Shown here: piece by piece, positions 1 to 9,841 of the stretch
How positions within the stretch are numbered: the first letter of the stretch is position 1
Layout of the letters: each line of letters begins with the position of its first letter
DNA from: Pseudoalteromonas peptidolytica
Lineage (GTDB): Bacteria; Pseudomonadota; Gammaproteobacteria; Enterobacterales; Alteromonadaceae
Length of the DNA: 64,000 nucleotides
Reading direction: 5' to 3'
Assembly (NCBI RefSeq): GCF_012641745.1
Contig: NZ_WEHZ01000019.1
Location: forward strand, 41,270 to 105,269
Made by a program: the position numbers and the translations under genes
The notes under the pieces: generated by a model
The model's database searches: none
What the model saw: the letters and a program-made list of their open reading frames with translations, nothing else
Told to the model about the DNA's origin: nothing

Positions 1-60
1 TTCTGATAGACTGTCAGAGTCAATACTCAATGCGTTAACTAACAGAGATGGGAAGGAATG

Positions 61-1110
61 ATGAAAATTAAAACTTTGAGTTTACTAGTTGCGATGGCTG
101 CATCAGCCACTGCACATGCAAATACCACCGAGCCAACTGAAGGCGTATATCTTGGGGTGTTTGGTGACTACTATGATGCCGACTGGCAAAATCACCGTGA
201 CATGGCTGGTTTAGATGTTGAGGACTCAACGGGTTGGGGTGCTGAAATTGGCTACCGCTTTGATAAGTTTTGGAGCGGTCGTATTGAATATGCAGACATG
301 GACTTTGATTTAGGTGGGATCAGTAATGGTTCGCTTGACGCTGAGCGCTATGGTATCGATGGTCTATATCACTTTGATGGTGGCCCATTCTACGGTCTAG
401 TTGGTTTGAAAAAAATGAACTTAGATGCCATTTCAGATAACACCTTCGCAAACTTAGGTGCGGGTGTACGTCACCACTTTACTGAGCACCTATTTTTAAA
501 TGCTGAGGCTGCTGTGTATCAGGGGTTAGAAGCTGGTTTTACTGATGTAGGTGGTAAAATTAGTATTAACTACTCGTTCGGTAGTGCAGGTAAATCAGAA
601 GCAGTTGCACCAGCTCCAGCACCTGTTGTTGCACAAGCACCGCAAGACAGTGATAAAGATGGCGTAGTGGATAGCGAAGATAAATGCGCAAATACACCAA
701 TGACGGATGCAGTTGACGCGTCTGGCTGTACTTTGTACGAAACGAAAGAAGACAAAGTGAGCCTGCTAGTGCGTTTCCCACACGATGATGCCACTTTCTC
801 TCAGCAATATGTCGATGACATCAATGCTGTAGCTAAGTTCTTAAAAGAACATAAAAACGCAGACGTTTTGATTGAAGGTCACGCGTCAGCTGTCGGTGAT
901 GCTGATTACAACCAACAACTGTCTGAGCGCCGCGCGAAAAACGTTGCTGAAAAACTCGTTGATATGGGTATTGATTCAATGCGTATTACCACAGTGGGTT
1001 ACGGTGAGGAGCGTTTGAAGAATCCAGCAAATACGCTAAAAGCACATGCGGAAAACCGCCGTGTAGAAGCGCACGTTTCTTCTAAAGAAAAAGTAAAAGT
1101 TAAGCGTTAA
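61..1110 (+). CDS. OmpA-family outer membrane protein
   Basis: Structural porin-like protein anchoring the outer membrane to peptidoglycan. Two ATGs stand in tandem (58 and 61). GGAAGGA at 51-57 touches the first, so the second is preferred (349 aa). A signal peptide ends near residue 21 (AHA). A beta-barrel-like region with alternating aromatic/glycine strands covers about 25-175. A Pro/Ala linker (APAPAPV) follows, then a calcium-binding thrombospondin-type-3-like stretch (DSDKDGVVDSEDKC) near residue 200. The C-terminal OmpA peptidoglycan-binding domain spans about 235-345, with the LSERRA and NRRVE signatures. The order barrel, TSP3 and OmpA domain matches OprF/OmpA relatives. It is monocistronic, closed by a strong terminator. 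Which OmpA paralogue it is cannot be told from sequence alone. Confidence 0.93.
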   Translation: MKIKTLSLLVAMAASATAHANTTEPTEGVYLGVFGDYYDADWQNHRDMAGLDVEDSTGWGAEIGYRFDKFWSGRIEYADMDFDLGGISNGSLDAERYGIDGLYHFDGGPFYGLVGLKKMNLDAISDNTFANLGAGVRHHFTEHLFLNAEAAVYQGLEAGFTDVGGKISINYSFGSAGKSEAVAPAPAPVVAQAPQDSDKDGVVDSEDKCANTPMTDAVDASGCTLYETKEDKVSLLVRFPHDDATFSQQYVDDINAVAKFLKEHKNADVLIEGHASAVGDADYNQQLSERRAKNVAEKLVDMGIDSMRITTVGYGEERLKNPANTLKAHAENRRVEAHVSSKEKVKVKR

Positions 1111-1130
1111 TGCTCACTTAACTTATGCGA

Positions 1131-1155
1131 AAAGGCTCCTATTGGAGCCTTTTTT
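1131..1155 (+). terminator. Intrinsic terminator of the OmpA-family gene
   Basis: Hairpin AAAGGCTCC / GGAGCCTTT with a TATT loop, followed by a T run, 20 bp after the stop codon. Confidence 0.9.
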
Positions 1156-1420
1156 GATCCAATTAATTGCGCGCTTTTACAAAATTTAAATGATTCTCGT
1201 TTGACTAATATTCATCAAAATATACTTGTTTCACTATGCTTATTCATAGTATTTATAGTGACTATAAGGCGAGGTATCGCATGCAAGATTTTCATCTATA
1301 CTCAAAGACCTTATAATTGTTCATTATATTTTATGGTCAAGGGAATGGTTCAGCCGGTTTCACTAATAACCGCAGCCAGATCATTTACTTGTCTGTCCAC
1401 GTCACCAAGAGGGCAATATT
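1156..1420 (+). other. Intergenic acnB upstream region
   Basis: No gene is supported here; a 79-codon open frame overlapping the acnB start has no ribosome site or recognisable protein. The stretch is AT-rich. It carries two adjacent perfect inverted repeats: ACTATG-N6-CATAGT (1233-1250) and TTATAG-TGA-CTATAA (1253-1267). These could be operator sites or leader hairpins for acnB. AAGAGGG at 1407-1413 is the acnB ribosome site. Confidence 0.5.
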
Positions 1421-4018
1421 GTGCTTCAAGAATATCGTAAACACGTAGAAGAGCGTGCCGCGCAAGGTATCGTGCCTAAGCCGTTAGACGCGCAGCAAAC
1501 TGCTGACCTTATCGAATTATTAAAAACTCCACCGGCTGGTGAAGAAGAGTTTATTGTTGATCTATTCATTAACCGTGTACCGCCAGGTGTAGATGACGCG
1601 GCTTATGTAAAAGCGGGCTTTTTGGCTGCGGTAGCGAAAGGCGAAGCTGACTCTCCACTTATTTCAAAAGAGTATGCAGCTGAGCTACTTGGCACCATGT
1701 TGGGTGGTTATAACATCGCGCCAATGATTGACCTATTAGACGATGCAGCACTTGCACCTATCGTTGCTAAAGGTTTATCTCATACACTACTGATGTTTGA
1801 CGCATTCTACGACGTAGAAGAAAAAGCAAAAGCTGGCAACGAGTTTGCTAAGCAAGTTATTGAATCATGGGCAAATGCAGAATGGTTCCTTGAGAAGCCA
1901 GCGGTTGCAGACAAAATTTCTGTAACTGTATTCAAAGTAACGGGTGAGACAAACACAGATGACTTGTCTCCAGCTCCAGACGCTTGGTCTCGTCCAGATA
2001 TCCCATTACACGCACTGGCTATGCTTAAAAACGAGCGTGATGGTATCAACCCAGACAAACCTGGTGAAGTAGGTCCTATCGCACAGCTTGAAGCGCTGAA
2101 TGGCAAAGGTTTACCGCTGGCATACGTGGGTGATGTTGTTGGTACCGGTTCATCTCGTAAATCTGCAACTAACTCAGTACTTTGGTTCATGGGTGATGAC
2201 ATCCCATTCGTACCAAACAAGCGCGTTGGCGGTGTCTGTCTAGGTGGTAAAATTGCACCTATCTTCTTCAACACCATGGAAGATTCAGGTGCACTACCTA
2301 TTGAACTTCCAGTTGACGAACTAAACATGGGCGACCAAATCGACATCTTCCCATACGAAGGTGTAGTTAAGCGTCACGGTACAGACGAAGTTATTTCGAC
2401 TTTCTCACTAAAATCAGACGTAATTCTTGATGAAGTGCGTGCTGGTGGTCGTATTCCACTTATCATCGGTCGCGGTCTAACAGACAAGGCACGTACCTCT
2501 CTTGGTCTTGAAGCTGAAGACATCTTCCGTAAGCCAAAACTAGTGGCGGATTCTGGAAAGGGCTTTACCCTTGCACAGAAAATGGTAGGTAAAGCATGTA
2601 ACATGCCGGGTGTACGCCCAGGTCAATACTGTGAACCAACAATGACAACGGTAGGTTCTCAGGATACCACGGGTCCTATGACGCGTGATGAGCTTAAAGA
2701 TCTTGCTTGTCTTGGCTTCTCTGCTGACCTGACAATGCAGTCATTCTGCCACACATCAGCTTATCCTAAGCCAATCGACGTAAACACACACCACACACTT
2801 CCTGATTTCATCATGAACCGTGGCGGTGTATCGCTACGTCCAGGTGACGGTGTTATCCACTCGTGGCTAAACCGTATGCTACTACCTGATACAGTAGGTA
2901 CAGGTGGTGACTCACATACTCGTTTCCCGTTAGGTATTTCATTCCCAGCAGGTTCTGGTGCGGTAGCATTTGCAGCTGCAACAGGTGTAATGCCACTTGA
3001 TATGCCTGAGTCAATCCTTGTTCGCTTTAAAGGTGAAATGCAGCCAGGTATCACACTACGTGACCTAGTACACGCTATCCCTTATTATGCAATTCAGCAA
3101 GGTCTATTGACGGTTGAGAAAAAAGGTAAGATCAACGAATTCTCTGGTCGCATCCTTGAAATCGAAGGTGTTGAACATCTAACTGTTGAGCAAGCGTTCG
3201 AACTATCTGACGCTTCTGCAGAGCGCAGTGCAGCAGGTTGTACCGTTAAACTTTCACAAGCGTCTATTGAAGAGTACCTAAACTCTAACATCGTGATGCT
3301 TAAGTGGATGATCTCTGAAGGCTATGGTGATGTACGTACTATTGAGCGTCGTATCACTAAGATGCAAGAGTGGTTAGCAAACCCAGAGCTAATGACAGCA
3401 GACGCGGATGCAGAATACGCGCACACTATTGAGATTGACCTTGCAGATATCAAAGAGCCAATCCTTTGTGCACCGAATGACCCTGATGACGCACGTTTAC
3501 TTTCAGCGGTAACCGGTGAGAAAATCGATGAAGTATTCATCGGTTCTTGTATGACTAACATCGGTCACTTCCGTGCAGCTGGTAAACTACTAGATAACTT
3601 CGGTGGTCGTCTACCAACGCAACTATGGGTTGCTCCACCAACGAAGATGGACCGCGATCAGTTAACTGACGAAGGTTACTACGGTATTTATGGCCGTGTA
3701 GGTGCACGTATCGAAACGCCTGGATGTTCACTATGTATGGGTAACCAAGCACGTGTTGCTGATAAAGCAACAGTGGTGTCTACCTCTACTCGTAACTTCC
3801 CTAACCGCCTAGGTACAGGTGCAAATGTATTCCTTGCATCAGCAGAACTTGCAGCTGTCGCTGCTATTCTTGGTAAATTACCAACACCTGCTGAATATCA
3901 AGAGTATGCAGAGAAAATCAATGCAACGGCTGCTGACACGTACCGTTACTTGAACTTCCACAAGATGCCTCAGTACACTAAAAAAGCAGACTCAGTGATC
4001 ATTCAACAAGCAGTTTAA
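1421..4018 (+). CDS. acnB: Bifunctional aconitate hydratase 2 / 2-methylisocitrate dehydratase
   Basis: Cytoplasmic [4Fe-4S] enzyme of the TCA cycle that isomerises citrate to isocitrate through cis-aconitate; the family also hydrates 2-methyl-cis-aconitate. The 865 residues equal the E. coli AcnB length and align end to end ([16 protein letters not shown] against MLEEYRKHVAERAAEG). The N-terminal HEAT-like domain, the swivel domain and the catalytic domains are all present. Cluster cysteines are visible in [12 protein letters not shown] and in [13 protein letters not shown]. Start is GTG, with AAGAGGG seven bases upstream. It stands alone between two terminators. The family is known to act as an iron-responsive RNA-binding apo-protein; nothing here tests that. 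Confidence 0.99.
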   Translation: MLQEYRKHVEERAAQGIVPKPLDAQQTADLIELLKTPPAGEEEFIVDLFINRVPPGVDDAAYVKAGFLAAVAKGEADSPLISKEYAAELLGTMLGGYNIAPMIDLLDDAALAPIVAKGLSHTLLMFDAFYDVEEKAKAGNEFAKQVIESWANAEWFLEKPAVADKISVTVFKVTGETNTDDLSPAPDAWSRPDIPLHALAMLKNERDGINPDKPGEVGPIAQLEALNGKGLPLAYVGDVVGTGSSRKSATNSVLWFMGDDIPFVPNKRVGGVCLGGKIAPIFFNTMEDSGALPIELPVDELNMGDQIDIFPYEGVVKRHGTDEVISTFSLKSDVILDEVRAGGRIPLIIGRGLTDKARTSLGLEAEDIFRKPKLVADSGKGFTLAQKMVGKACNMPGVRPGQYCEPTMTTVGSQDTTGPMTRDELKDLACLGFSADLTMQSFCHTSAYPKPIDVNTHHTLPDFIMNRGGVSLRPGDGVIHSWLNRMLLPDTVGTGGDSHTRFPLGISFPAGSGAVAFAAATGVMPLDMPESILVRFKGEMQPGITLRDLVHAIPYYAIQQGLLTVEKKGKINEFSGRILEIEGVEHLTVEQAFELSDASAERSAAGCTVKLSQASIEEYLNSNIVMLKWMISEGYGDVRTIERRITKMQEWLANPELMTADADAEYAHTIEIDLADIKEPILCAPNDPDDARLLSAVTGEKIDEVFIGSCMTNIGHFRAAGKLLDNFGGRLPTQLWVAPPTKMDRDQLTDEGYYGIYGRVGARIETPGCSLCMGNQARVADKATVVSTSTRNFPNRLGTGANVFLASAELAAVAAILGKLPTPAEYQEYAEKINATAADTYRYLNFHKMPQYTKKADSVIIQQAV

Positions 4019-4043
4019 TTACGCGTTTAGAATACATTGAGAT

Positions 4044-4071
4044 AAAAAGCCAGCACTTGCTGGCTTTTTTT
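4044..4071 (+). terminator. acnB terminator
   Basis: Perfect hairpin AAAAAGCCAGCA / TGCTGGCTTTTT with a short CT loop and a T run. Confidence 0.92.
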
Positions 4072-4261
4072 ATGCGCATAAAACGCTCAAATTAAATGGT
4101 GTTATCAAGCTTTATTTTAAATCTAGATAAGTAATCTATTAAAGTTGCAATTAGTGGGTTTTTATTGCGTTTTAGTGATTAAAATCCCGTTTTTTTAAAC
4201 AGTAATTTTCTCTAGTTTTATTAGAATTATCGGCAAATTCTCATCAATGGGCGAGAGGATC

Positions 4262-4894
4262 ATGACAACAGTAAACAACCAGAATTTATTACAACTACGC
4301 TTTTTACCACAGCAGCATATTGATGCAGTGAAGCCGTATTTTAGCCAGCTTCCAGACAACCCTTATGCTGATGGCGCATTTAGAAAACGTCGCTACTCGG
4401 TGGTAAAGTTCATCAATAATGAAGTAACATTACAGCCAACCAAGGCCTTTGTGCAAGACGATTCAATTAATACCTTTCAAGGCAATGTTGAGCGTGTTTA
4501 CGAAAACCTAGAACAAGAGATGCTAAATACCGATGGTTTCAAGCATATGCTTGCAGAATTTAAAACCATGACAGGTATTGCAGATGACACCGATATTGAG
4601 GTGCATCAGTTCCGCATGCTGGCGATAGAAAGTGATACGCCTCCAGCCCCTGAGGGCGTGCACCAAGATGGCTTTGACCATGTGTGTGTATGTGGTGTTT
4701 CGCATGAAAATATTGCTGGTGGTGAATTATTGGTATACGAGCATAAAGAAGCCGAGCCATGTTTTAAAATGGAAATCAAAGATGGTCTATTTGCACTGGT
4801 GAATGACCGTGAAGTGTGGCATAACGCAACACCAATGAATAAGCTAGATGCCGAGCAAGTCGGTTACCTAGATTGCTTCGTGTTTACAGCCTAA
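4262..4894 (+). CDS. 2OG-Fe dioxygenase family protein (PF10014 type)
   Basis: Predicted cytoplasmic non-haem iron, 2-oxoglutarate-dependent oxygenase, about 210 aa. It resembles the family that includes bacterial free-amino-acid hydroxylases such as isoleucine 4-hydroxylase. Iron ligands are visible as H134-Q-D136 (GVHQDGFDH) and a distal histidine H187 (REVWHNATP). ATG at 4262 is chosen because GAGAGG (4253-4258) precedes it; an in-frame ATG at 4247 would swallow that ribosome site. Nine bases after its stop begins a class V PLP enzyme, so the two are almost certainly cotranscribed and may act on one amino-acid-derived substrate. The substrate is unknown. Confidence 0.85.
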   Translation: MTTVNNQNLLQLRFLPQQHIDAVKPYFSQLPDNPYADGAFRKRRYSVVKFINNEVTLQPTKAFVQDDSINTFQGNVERVYENLEQEMLNTDGFKHMLAEFKTMTGIADDTDIEVHQFRMLAIESDTPPAPEGVHQDGFDHVCVCGVSHENIAGGELLVYEHKEAEPCFKMEIKDGLFALVNDREVWHNATPMNKLDAEQVGYLDCFVFTA

Positions 4895-4903
4895 GAGGGT
4901 AGT

Positions 4904-6139
4904 ATGGATTTAAATCAAGTGCGTCGTCAGTTTCCTGCGTTGATGCAAAGTGTCGGCGGGACTGCTCCTATTTTTCTAGATGGCCCTGGTGGCTCTCAAG
5001 TACCACAATCTGTGTTGAGCGCGATGTCAGCCTACCTTGGTTACTTCAACTCCAACTTGGGTGGCGCATTTTTCTCAAGCGACAAAACGGTCAGTTTAAT
5101 GAATGAAGCCCGCCAAGCGGTGGCGGACTTTTTGAATGCACCGAGTGTTGAGCAAATCGTTTTTGGTGCCAACATGACTAGCCTTGCATTCAGCTTTAGC
5201 CGAGCCGTGTCACGTGATTGGCAAGTTGGCGATGAAGTTATTGTGACCAATGCAGATCACTATTCAAATGTATCTTCATGGCGTCAAGCTGCTGAAGATA
5301 AAGGGGCGACTGTACACACAGTTAAGGTAAACGAAACCGACTGTACGCTTGATTTGGCACAGCTAGAAGGGTTATTAAATCATAACACGAAGTTAGTTGC
5401 TGTTACGTATGCCTCTAATACCACAGGTTCAATCAATGACATCAAGCGCATTGTCGAGCGTGCGCACCAAGTGGGTGCGTTAGTGTTTGTTGATGCTGTT
5501 CACTATGCGCCACATGAATTACTTGATGTTCAAGCACTAGACTGTGATTTCCTTGCATGCTCAGCCTATAAGTTCTTCGGCCCACATGTTGGTATCGTTT
5601 ATGGCAAACGAGAGCATCTAGAAGGCTTTACACCATATAAAGTAGAGCCTGTAAAAGATATTATCCCTTATCGTTGGGAAACGGGTACTCAGAGCTTTGA
5701 AGGAATAGCAGGTGTTGTGGCTGCCATAGACTATATCGCCTCTTTAAGCGAAATGAGTGCCGATACGCCGCGTCGTGATAAGTTAGTGGAAGCTTTTGCA
5801 CGCATCAAAGCGCACGAGACGCAACTGAGCCAACATTTCTTGACGCGTTTAGCGGAGTTTAAGCAAATTAAGCTATTTGGTATCGCATCGCTCGATAGGT
5901 TAGCAGAGCGTACACCAACGTTTGCGCTGACATTTGACGGCATTGCACCTCGTGAGGTTTCTGAGTTTTTAGGTGCAAAACACATGTGTGTATGGGATGG
6001 TCACTTTTACGCGCAAGGGTTATGTGAGCAACTAGGCGTAATGGACAAAGGCGGTGTTGTTCGCATCGGCTGTATGCACTACAACACGATTGCTGAGTTA
6101 GATCGACTATTTGATGCGTTTAGTGAATTATTAGCGTAA
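4904..6139 (+). CDS. Class V aminotransferase / cysteine desulfurase-like protein (VC1184 family)
   Basis: PLP-dependent fold-type I enzyme of 411 aa, resembling the TIGR01976 subfamily named for Vibrio VC1184. The PLP-site motif is FVDAVHYAPH (D197, H200). The Schiff-base lysine is K223 in CSAYKFFGPH. GANMTS near residue 90 is the phosphate-cup region. It is a relative of SufS/IscS and isopenicillin-N epimerase, but no Suf or Isc partners are nearby, so a role in Fe-S assembly should not be assumed. It is the second gene of a unit with the oxygenase upstream (AGAGGG just before the ATG) and ends at a terminator. Whether it acts as desulfurase, lyase or aminotransferase is undetermined. Confidence 0.87.
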   Translation: MDLNQVRRQFPALMQSVGGTAPIFLDGPGGSQVPQSVLSAMSAYLGYFNSNLGGAFFSSDKTVSLMNEARQAVADFLNAPSVEQIVFGANMTSLAFSFSRAVSRDWQVGDEVIVTNADHYSNVSSWRQAAEDKGATVHTVKVNETDCTLDLAQLEGLLNHNTKLVAVTYASNTTGSINDIKRIVERAHQVGALVFVDAVHYAPHELLDVQALDCDFLACSAYKFFGPHVGIVYGKREHLEGFTPYKVEPVKDIIPYRWETGTQSFEGIAGVVAAIDYIASLSEMSADTPRRDKLVEAFARIKAHETQLSQHFLTRLAEFKQIKLFGIASLDRLAERTPTFALTFDGIAPREVSEFLGAKHMCVWDGHFYAQGLCEQLGVMDKGGVVRIGCMHYNTIAELDRLFDAFSELLA

Positions 6140-6153
6140 GTCGCATCAACATA

Positions 6154-6180
6154 ATGGGAGCCAAGGCTCCCATTATTTAT
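6154..6180 (+). terminator. Terminator of the oxygenase/PLP enzyme unit
   Basis: Perfect hairpin ATGGGAGCC-AA-GGCTCCCAT (6154-6173) followed by a T-rich tail (TATTTAT). Confidence 0.8.
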
Positions 6181-6267
6181 TTCCCAACAAGATCACATGG
6201 AGTCGTGTTTGTTGGAAGCTAATTTGATACGCTCATATTAGCGAACTCAAAGAGAGGGAAGCACTCA

Positions 6268-6612
6268 TTGGTAAAGGATATAAATAATATCGGCAAGATA
6301 GTGGCCATACCGGTATGTTGTGGGCTGTTAACCATTTTAATGATTTATGCGTATCAGTTTCCGGTTCCAATGGTTGGGATGGTGAATGAAACGGATTTAA
6401 CAAGTTCGAATTTTTGGTGGACGGCAGTACTCGGTTATCTCTTTTACGGATTTATCTGCTTTACTATCCCGCTGATGATGCTTATTCAGTATGTCATTTC
6501 AAAGTCAAAGTGGATTACAAATCACAGCGGGCAAGACAAGCTGCTTTGGTGTAGTTCCATTCTTTTATGTTTTGCTTGGGCGACGCTGCTTAGTCTGTTG
6601 CCTCTTCAATAA
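6268..6612 (+). CDS. Hypothetical three-helix inner membrane protein
   Basis: 114 aa, not recognised. Three hydrophobic helices are visible at about residues 9-28, 49-77 and 92-112, joined by short polar loops. Start is TTG with AGAGGG (6253-6258) at good spacing; no in-frame ATG lies nearby that would keep helix 1. The 3' end overlaps the convergent cyclic-nucleotide-binding gene by 23 bp, so neither gene can have a terminator outside the other's coding region. Function cannot be inferred. That it is a real gene is supported by the ribosome site and the clean membrane topology. Confidence 0.6.
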   Translation: MVKDINNIGKIVAIPVCCGLLTILMIYAYQFPVPMVGMVNETDLTSSNFWWTAVLGYLFYGFICFTIPLMMLIQYVISKSKWITNHSGQDKLLWCSSILLCFAWATLLSLLPLQ

Positions 6613-7051
6613 AGGCATTAAGCTTTGCAATACGATGACTCATGCCTTCAATCAGCTTGTCTTTAATTTTTTCTCGGATCACATTGGGCAAGCGCGTAAG
6701 AGCATCAGGAGTAATAGCTAATATAATGCTGTCTTTTACCGCTTGTGCACTGGTGCTGCGCTCTCGGTTTGTGATAAATGCGCCTTCACCTAAGAACTCT
6801 CCGGGTCCGACTTTGCCTAAGTCATGAGCGGCATCTTGTTTAAAAATCAAAAATTCGCCGCTTAATACAATATAAAGACGATTGTCTTTTTCAAAGCGTT
6901 TAAAAGCGTGGCGCTGCTGTGGTACCAGATATAGATGGCTAAAAGACTCCAAGAGCACCTGACGCTCTGCCAAGGTAAATTCTTTAAAAAAGGCTAAGCG
7001 ATTAATAATCTCTAGCTGTTTTATCAGTGGGACATTTTCAAGTAACTTCAT
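6590..7051 (-). CDS. Standalone cyclic-nucleotide-binding domain protein
   Basis: 153 aa with one Crp-type cNMP-binding beta-roll (about 18-125; VGPGEFLGEGAF forms the phosphate-cassette region, followed by RERSTSAQA). A short helical tail follows, with no DNA-binding helix-turn-helix. The cassette glutamate (FLGEGAF) is kept, and an arginine (R98) stands near the usual RxA place. cAMP binding is therefore plausible but unproven. It starts 22 bp after the glnG stop on the same strand, with no terminator in the gap, so it is probably the last gene of glnL-glnG-cNMP. Partner or effector is unknown. Confidence 0.82.
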   Translation of the reverse strand: MKLLENVPLIKQLEIINRLAFFKEFTLAERQVLLESFSHLYLVPQQRHAFKRFEKDNRLYIVLSGEFLIFKQDAAHDLGKVGPGEFLGEGAFITNRERSTSAQAVKDSIILAITPDALTRLPNVIREKIKDKLIEGMSHRIAKLNAFIEEATD

Positions 7052-7073
7052 GCAAATGATTTATCATCTAAAC

Positions 7074-8471
7074 TTAATCTTGAATATTGCGTTCTTTTAG
7101 CTTTCGCGTCAACGTGTTGCGTCCCCAACCTATCTTTAATGCAGCATCTTGCTTGTGACCATGGCATGCATGCAGTGCTGATTTTATTAAACGCGTCTCC
7201 AATTGTGCCTGTATATCTGGCCAAATATGATCTTTGCCTTTACGCAGTTCCGTATCAAGCCAAGATTGAAAAGCGTCAAGCCAATGGGCTTGCTCAGCGG
7301 CTTCGAGTTGCTGTGGTTGCGCTAGCTCCTCTGGTAAGTCAGCAGCAGTAACAAGCTCACCTGGGGCCATTACTGTTAGCCAACGACAGGTATTTTCAAG
7401 CTGGCGAACATTACCAGGCCAATGATACGCCTGCATTTTTTGTAAGGCTTGTGTGGAGATAATTTTAGGATCAGCTTTTAGCTCTTTGGCACTTTTTGCT
7501 AAAAAATGGTCGCAGAGGGCTGCAATGTCCTCAGGTCTTTCCCTAAGTGCCGGTAGCTTGAGACGTACAACGTTAAGGCGGTGAAACAAATCTTCACGGA
7601 ATTTGCCCTGTTTTACCAGTGCTTCTAGGTTTTGGTGTGTGGCAGCTACAATTCGAACATCGACTTTAACACTGTTGTGGCCCCCAACGCGATAAAACTC
7701 GCCATCAGCAAGGACTCGCAATAATCGAGTTTGCACATCCAATGGCATATCACCAATTTCGTCAAGGAACAAAGTACCGCCATCTGCTTGTTCAAAACGT
7801 CCTCTACGCATGCTATCGGCCCCAGTGAAAGCCCCTTTTTCATGACCGAAAAGCTCAGACTCAACAAGATCTTTTGGTATAGCAGCCATATTGAGCGCAA
7901 TAAATGCAGCATCTTTGCGCGGACTATGATTATGTAGTGCGCCTGCTACTAACTCTTTACCTGATCCGGACTCACCGTTGATGAGTACACTCATACTCGA
8001 TGCTGAGAGTTTCCCAATGGCGCGAAACACCTCTTGCATGGCCGGTGCTTCGCCTATGATATCCGGGCTAGTCGCTTTGCTATTTGTGCGTTTGTGTTTT
8101 TTAGTCTGTTGACTGGCACGAAATGCTCGTTGCACCAGTGACACTGCTTCGTTTAAGTCAAAAGGTTTGGCAAGATACTCGAAAGCGCCTTTTTTGAACG
8201 CATTGACAGCGGAGTCTAAATCAGAATGCGCTGTCATAATGATGACAGGCAAAGTTGGGTGTAGACTCGCTATCTTGTCTAATAAGGCCATACCATCAAT
8301 GCCTGGCATACGTACATCTGAAATCAGCACTGCGGGTTGCTCATATTCAAGCGCAGTTAACACGTCCTGAGCACTGGCGAAGCTTTCGGTTTCAAACTCT
8401 GCTCGCTTTAATGCTTTTTCTAAAACAAATCTAATTGAAGCGTCATCATCGACTAACCACACTGATTTCAT
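7074..8471 (-). CDS. glnG: Nitrogen regulation protein NR(I), NtrC
   Basis: Sigma-54 enhancer-binding response regulator that activates glnA and other nitrogen genes when phosphorylated by GlnL. 465 aa, the usual NtrC length. Receiver domain 1-120 has phospho-acceptor D52 (SDVRMPG), T80 and K102. The AAA+ domain has Walker A GESGSGKE (166-173) and the sigma-54 contact loop GAFTGA (213-218). The C-terminal Fis-type helix-turn-helix reads [13 protein letters not shown]. It overlaps glnL by 4 bp (ATGA), indicating translational coupling. NtrC sites are visible beside glnL and glnA. Confidence 0.98.
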   Translation of the reverse strand: MKSVWLVDDDASIRFVLEKALKRAEFETESFASAQDVLTALEYEQPAVLISDVRMPGIDGMALLDKIASLHPTLPVIIMTAHSDLDSAVNAFKKGAFEYLAKPFDLNEAVSLVQRAFRASQQTKKHKRTNSKATSPDIIGEAPAMQEVFRAIGKLSASSMSVLINGESGSGKELVAGALHNHSPRKDAAFIALNMAAIPKDLVESELFGHEKGAFTGADSMRRGRFEQADGGTLFLDEIGDMPLDVQTRLLRVLADGEFYRVGGHNSVKVDVRIVAATHQNLEALVKQGKFREDLFHRLNVVRLKLPALRERPEDIAALCDHFLAKSAKELKADPKIISTQALQKMQAYHWPGNVRQLENTCRWLTVMAPGELVTAADLPEELAQPQQLEAAEQAHWLDAFQSWLDTELRKGKDHIWPDIQAQLETRLIKSALHACHGHKQDAALKIGWGRNTLTRKLKERNIQD

Positions 8472-9550
8472 TGCACGGTTCCTGTTTCGGTGTTGTCAAA
8501 GGGAAGGTAGATACTAAATTCAGTGTGTCCCGGCCAACTATCGCATTCGATAAACCCTTGGTGTTGCTCCACCAGCGTTTGTGCAATAGACAGCCCAAGC
8601 CCTGAGCCACCTTCTTTGTTCGTTATCATCGGGAAAAATAACGTTTCTTTTACCTCTTCTGCGATACCCGGACCATTATCGCTGATCCGCACAAGTAGCG
8701 CTTTTTTAAGCAGCCGCTCGCCATGATGCAGACGATGCTTAATACGCGTTGTGATGGTAATAGTGCCATCATGTTGTAGTGCTTGTTGAGCATTACGAAG
8801 CATATTGAGTAGCACCTGCTGGATTTTCGCCTGATCTATCACTATGGCTGGGATACTGGGATCATAATCCTTCACTAATTTGATCTCTGCATCGCGCTCC
8901 AAGGTAGTGAGCTTAATTACCGACTCTAGTGCTTGGTGTATATTACACGGCGCTTTTTGTGGTAATTGGTTTGGCCCAAGTAACTTGTCTACAAGTTCTC
9001 TGAGCCTGTCAGCTTGCTCAATGATAAGTGCTGCGCATTCTTCCCGTTCTTGCTGATCAGTTTCATACTGCAATAATTGCGCCGCACCTCTAATGCCACC
9101 AAGAGGGTTTTTTATCTCATGTGCTAAACCACGGATCAAATTTCTTGCTGCTTGAAACTGGTGCATCTGATTCGATGCTTGATCATAGCGCAGGGCGTCA
9201 TCAACACGGCGGCACTCTAGTAATATATATGCTTGATCTGACAACAATATCCGCCTTGCATGAAGGCTTAATGTTGCGACCCGGTTATCGACAAACACCA
9301 CGTCAACCCTGTGCTGCTGGCAATCAACACCATCTTGGAGTACATATTTGGAGAGCCTTGCTAGGTCAATATGATGATGGTTAAAGATATTATCAATGGC
9401 CAATCCAGTGAGGCGCTTCGTACTCAATCCTAACAGCTCACTGCTGCTGTAATTCGCAAAGCAAATAGTAAGGTTATGGTCGAGCACTAAAATTGCAGTC
9501 GAAAGAGATTGCCACACTTTGTCTAAGTCAATTGAATTGTTTTGATCCAT
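8468..9550 (-). CDS. glnL: Nitrogen regulation sensor kinase NR(II), NtrB
   Basis: Cytoplasmic histidine kinase/phosphatase acting on GlnG under control of PII. 360 aa. A PAS domain covers about 10-120. The phospho-acceptor is H144 in LAHEIKNPLGG. ATP-binding N, G1 and G2 boxes appear as LLNMLRNAQQAL, DNGPGIA and GGSGLGL. There are no membrane segments, as expected for NtrB. A near-perfect NtrC site lies only 12 bp before the start codon, suggesting autorepression by NR(I). It forms a coupled operon with glnG. A DUF4124 gene separates it from glnA. Confidence 0.98.
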   Translation of the reverse strand: MDQNNSIDLDKVWQSLSTAILVLDHNLTICFANYSSSELLGLSTKRLTGLAIDNIFNHHHIDLARLSKYVLQDGVDCQQHRVDVVFVDNRVATLSLHARRILLSDQAYILLECRRVDDALRYDQASNQMHQFQAARNLIRGLAHEIKNPLGGIRGAAQLLQYETDQQEREECAALIIEQADRLRELVDKLLGPNQLPQKAPCNIHQALESVIKLTTLERDAEIKLVKDYDPSIPAIVIDQAKIQQVLLNMLRNAQQALQHDGTITITTRIKHRLHHGERLLKKALLVRISDNGPGIAEEVKETLFFPMITNKEGGSGLGLSIAQTLVEQHQGFIECDSWPGHTEFSIYLPFDNTETGTVQ

Positions 9551-9562
9551 TTGTGTTCACCG

Positions 9563-9579
9563 TGCACCAAGTTGGTGCA
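9563..9579 (-). promoter_or_regulatory. NtrC binding site in the glnL leader
   Basis: TGCACCAAGTTGGTGCA matches the NtrC consensus GCACC-N5-GGTGC exactly and is palindromic apart from its centre. It lies 12 bp upstream of the glnL ATG, a position suited to repressing glnLG rather than activating it. Confidence 0.85.
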
Positions 9580-9841
9580 ATGAGAATAGCACAGTGTGTT
9601 ACACATGTACGAAAATTATTATCCTGCCCAATACATTCATCGTTCTGAGCTTGCTCTTACTTATCCATTAATAAATCATGCCAACTTGATAAGGCGCTAA
9701 TCCGCAACCGTTTGATTTGTGCTCATAGGGAATATTTTGTGACTCGTTAAATTTCAAAGGGAAGCATTATAGGTAACTTCTTGCTGCCTACCCAAAGGGG
9801 TGGTAAGCAACACACGTAGAAGGGGGGTTATTTTTGGAGGA

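Noticed and set aside
1201..1440. 79-codon plus-strand frame upstream of acnB
   Set aside because: Runs into the acnB start in another frame, lacks a ribosome site, and the composition looks non-coding.
4904..6139. Fe-S cluster assembly (SufS) assignment
   Set aside because: Class V PLP enzyme of the VC1184 group with no Suf/Isc partners nearby.
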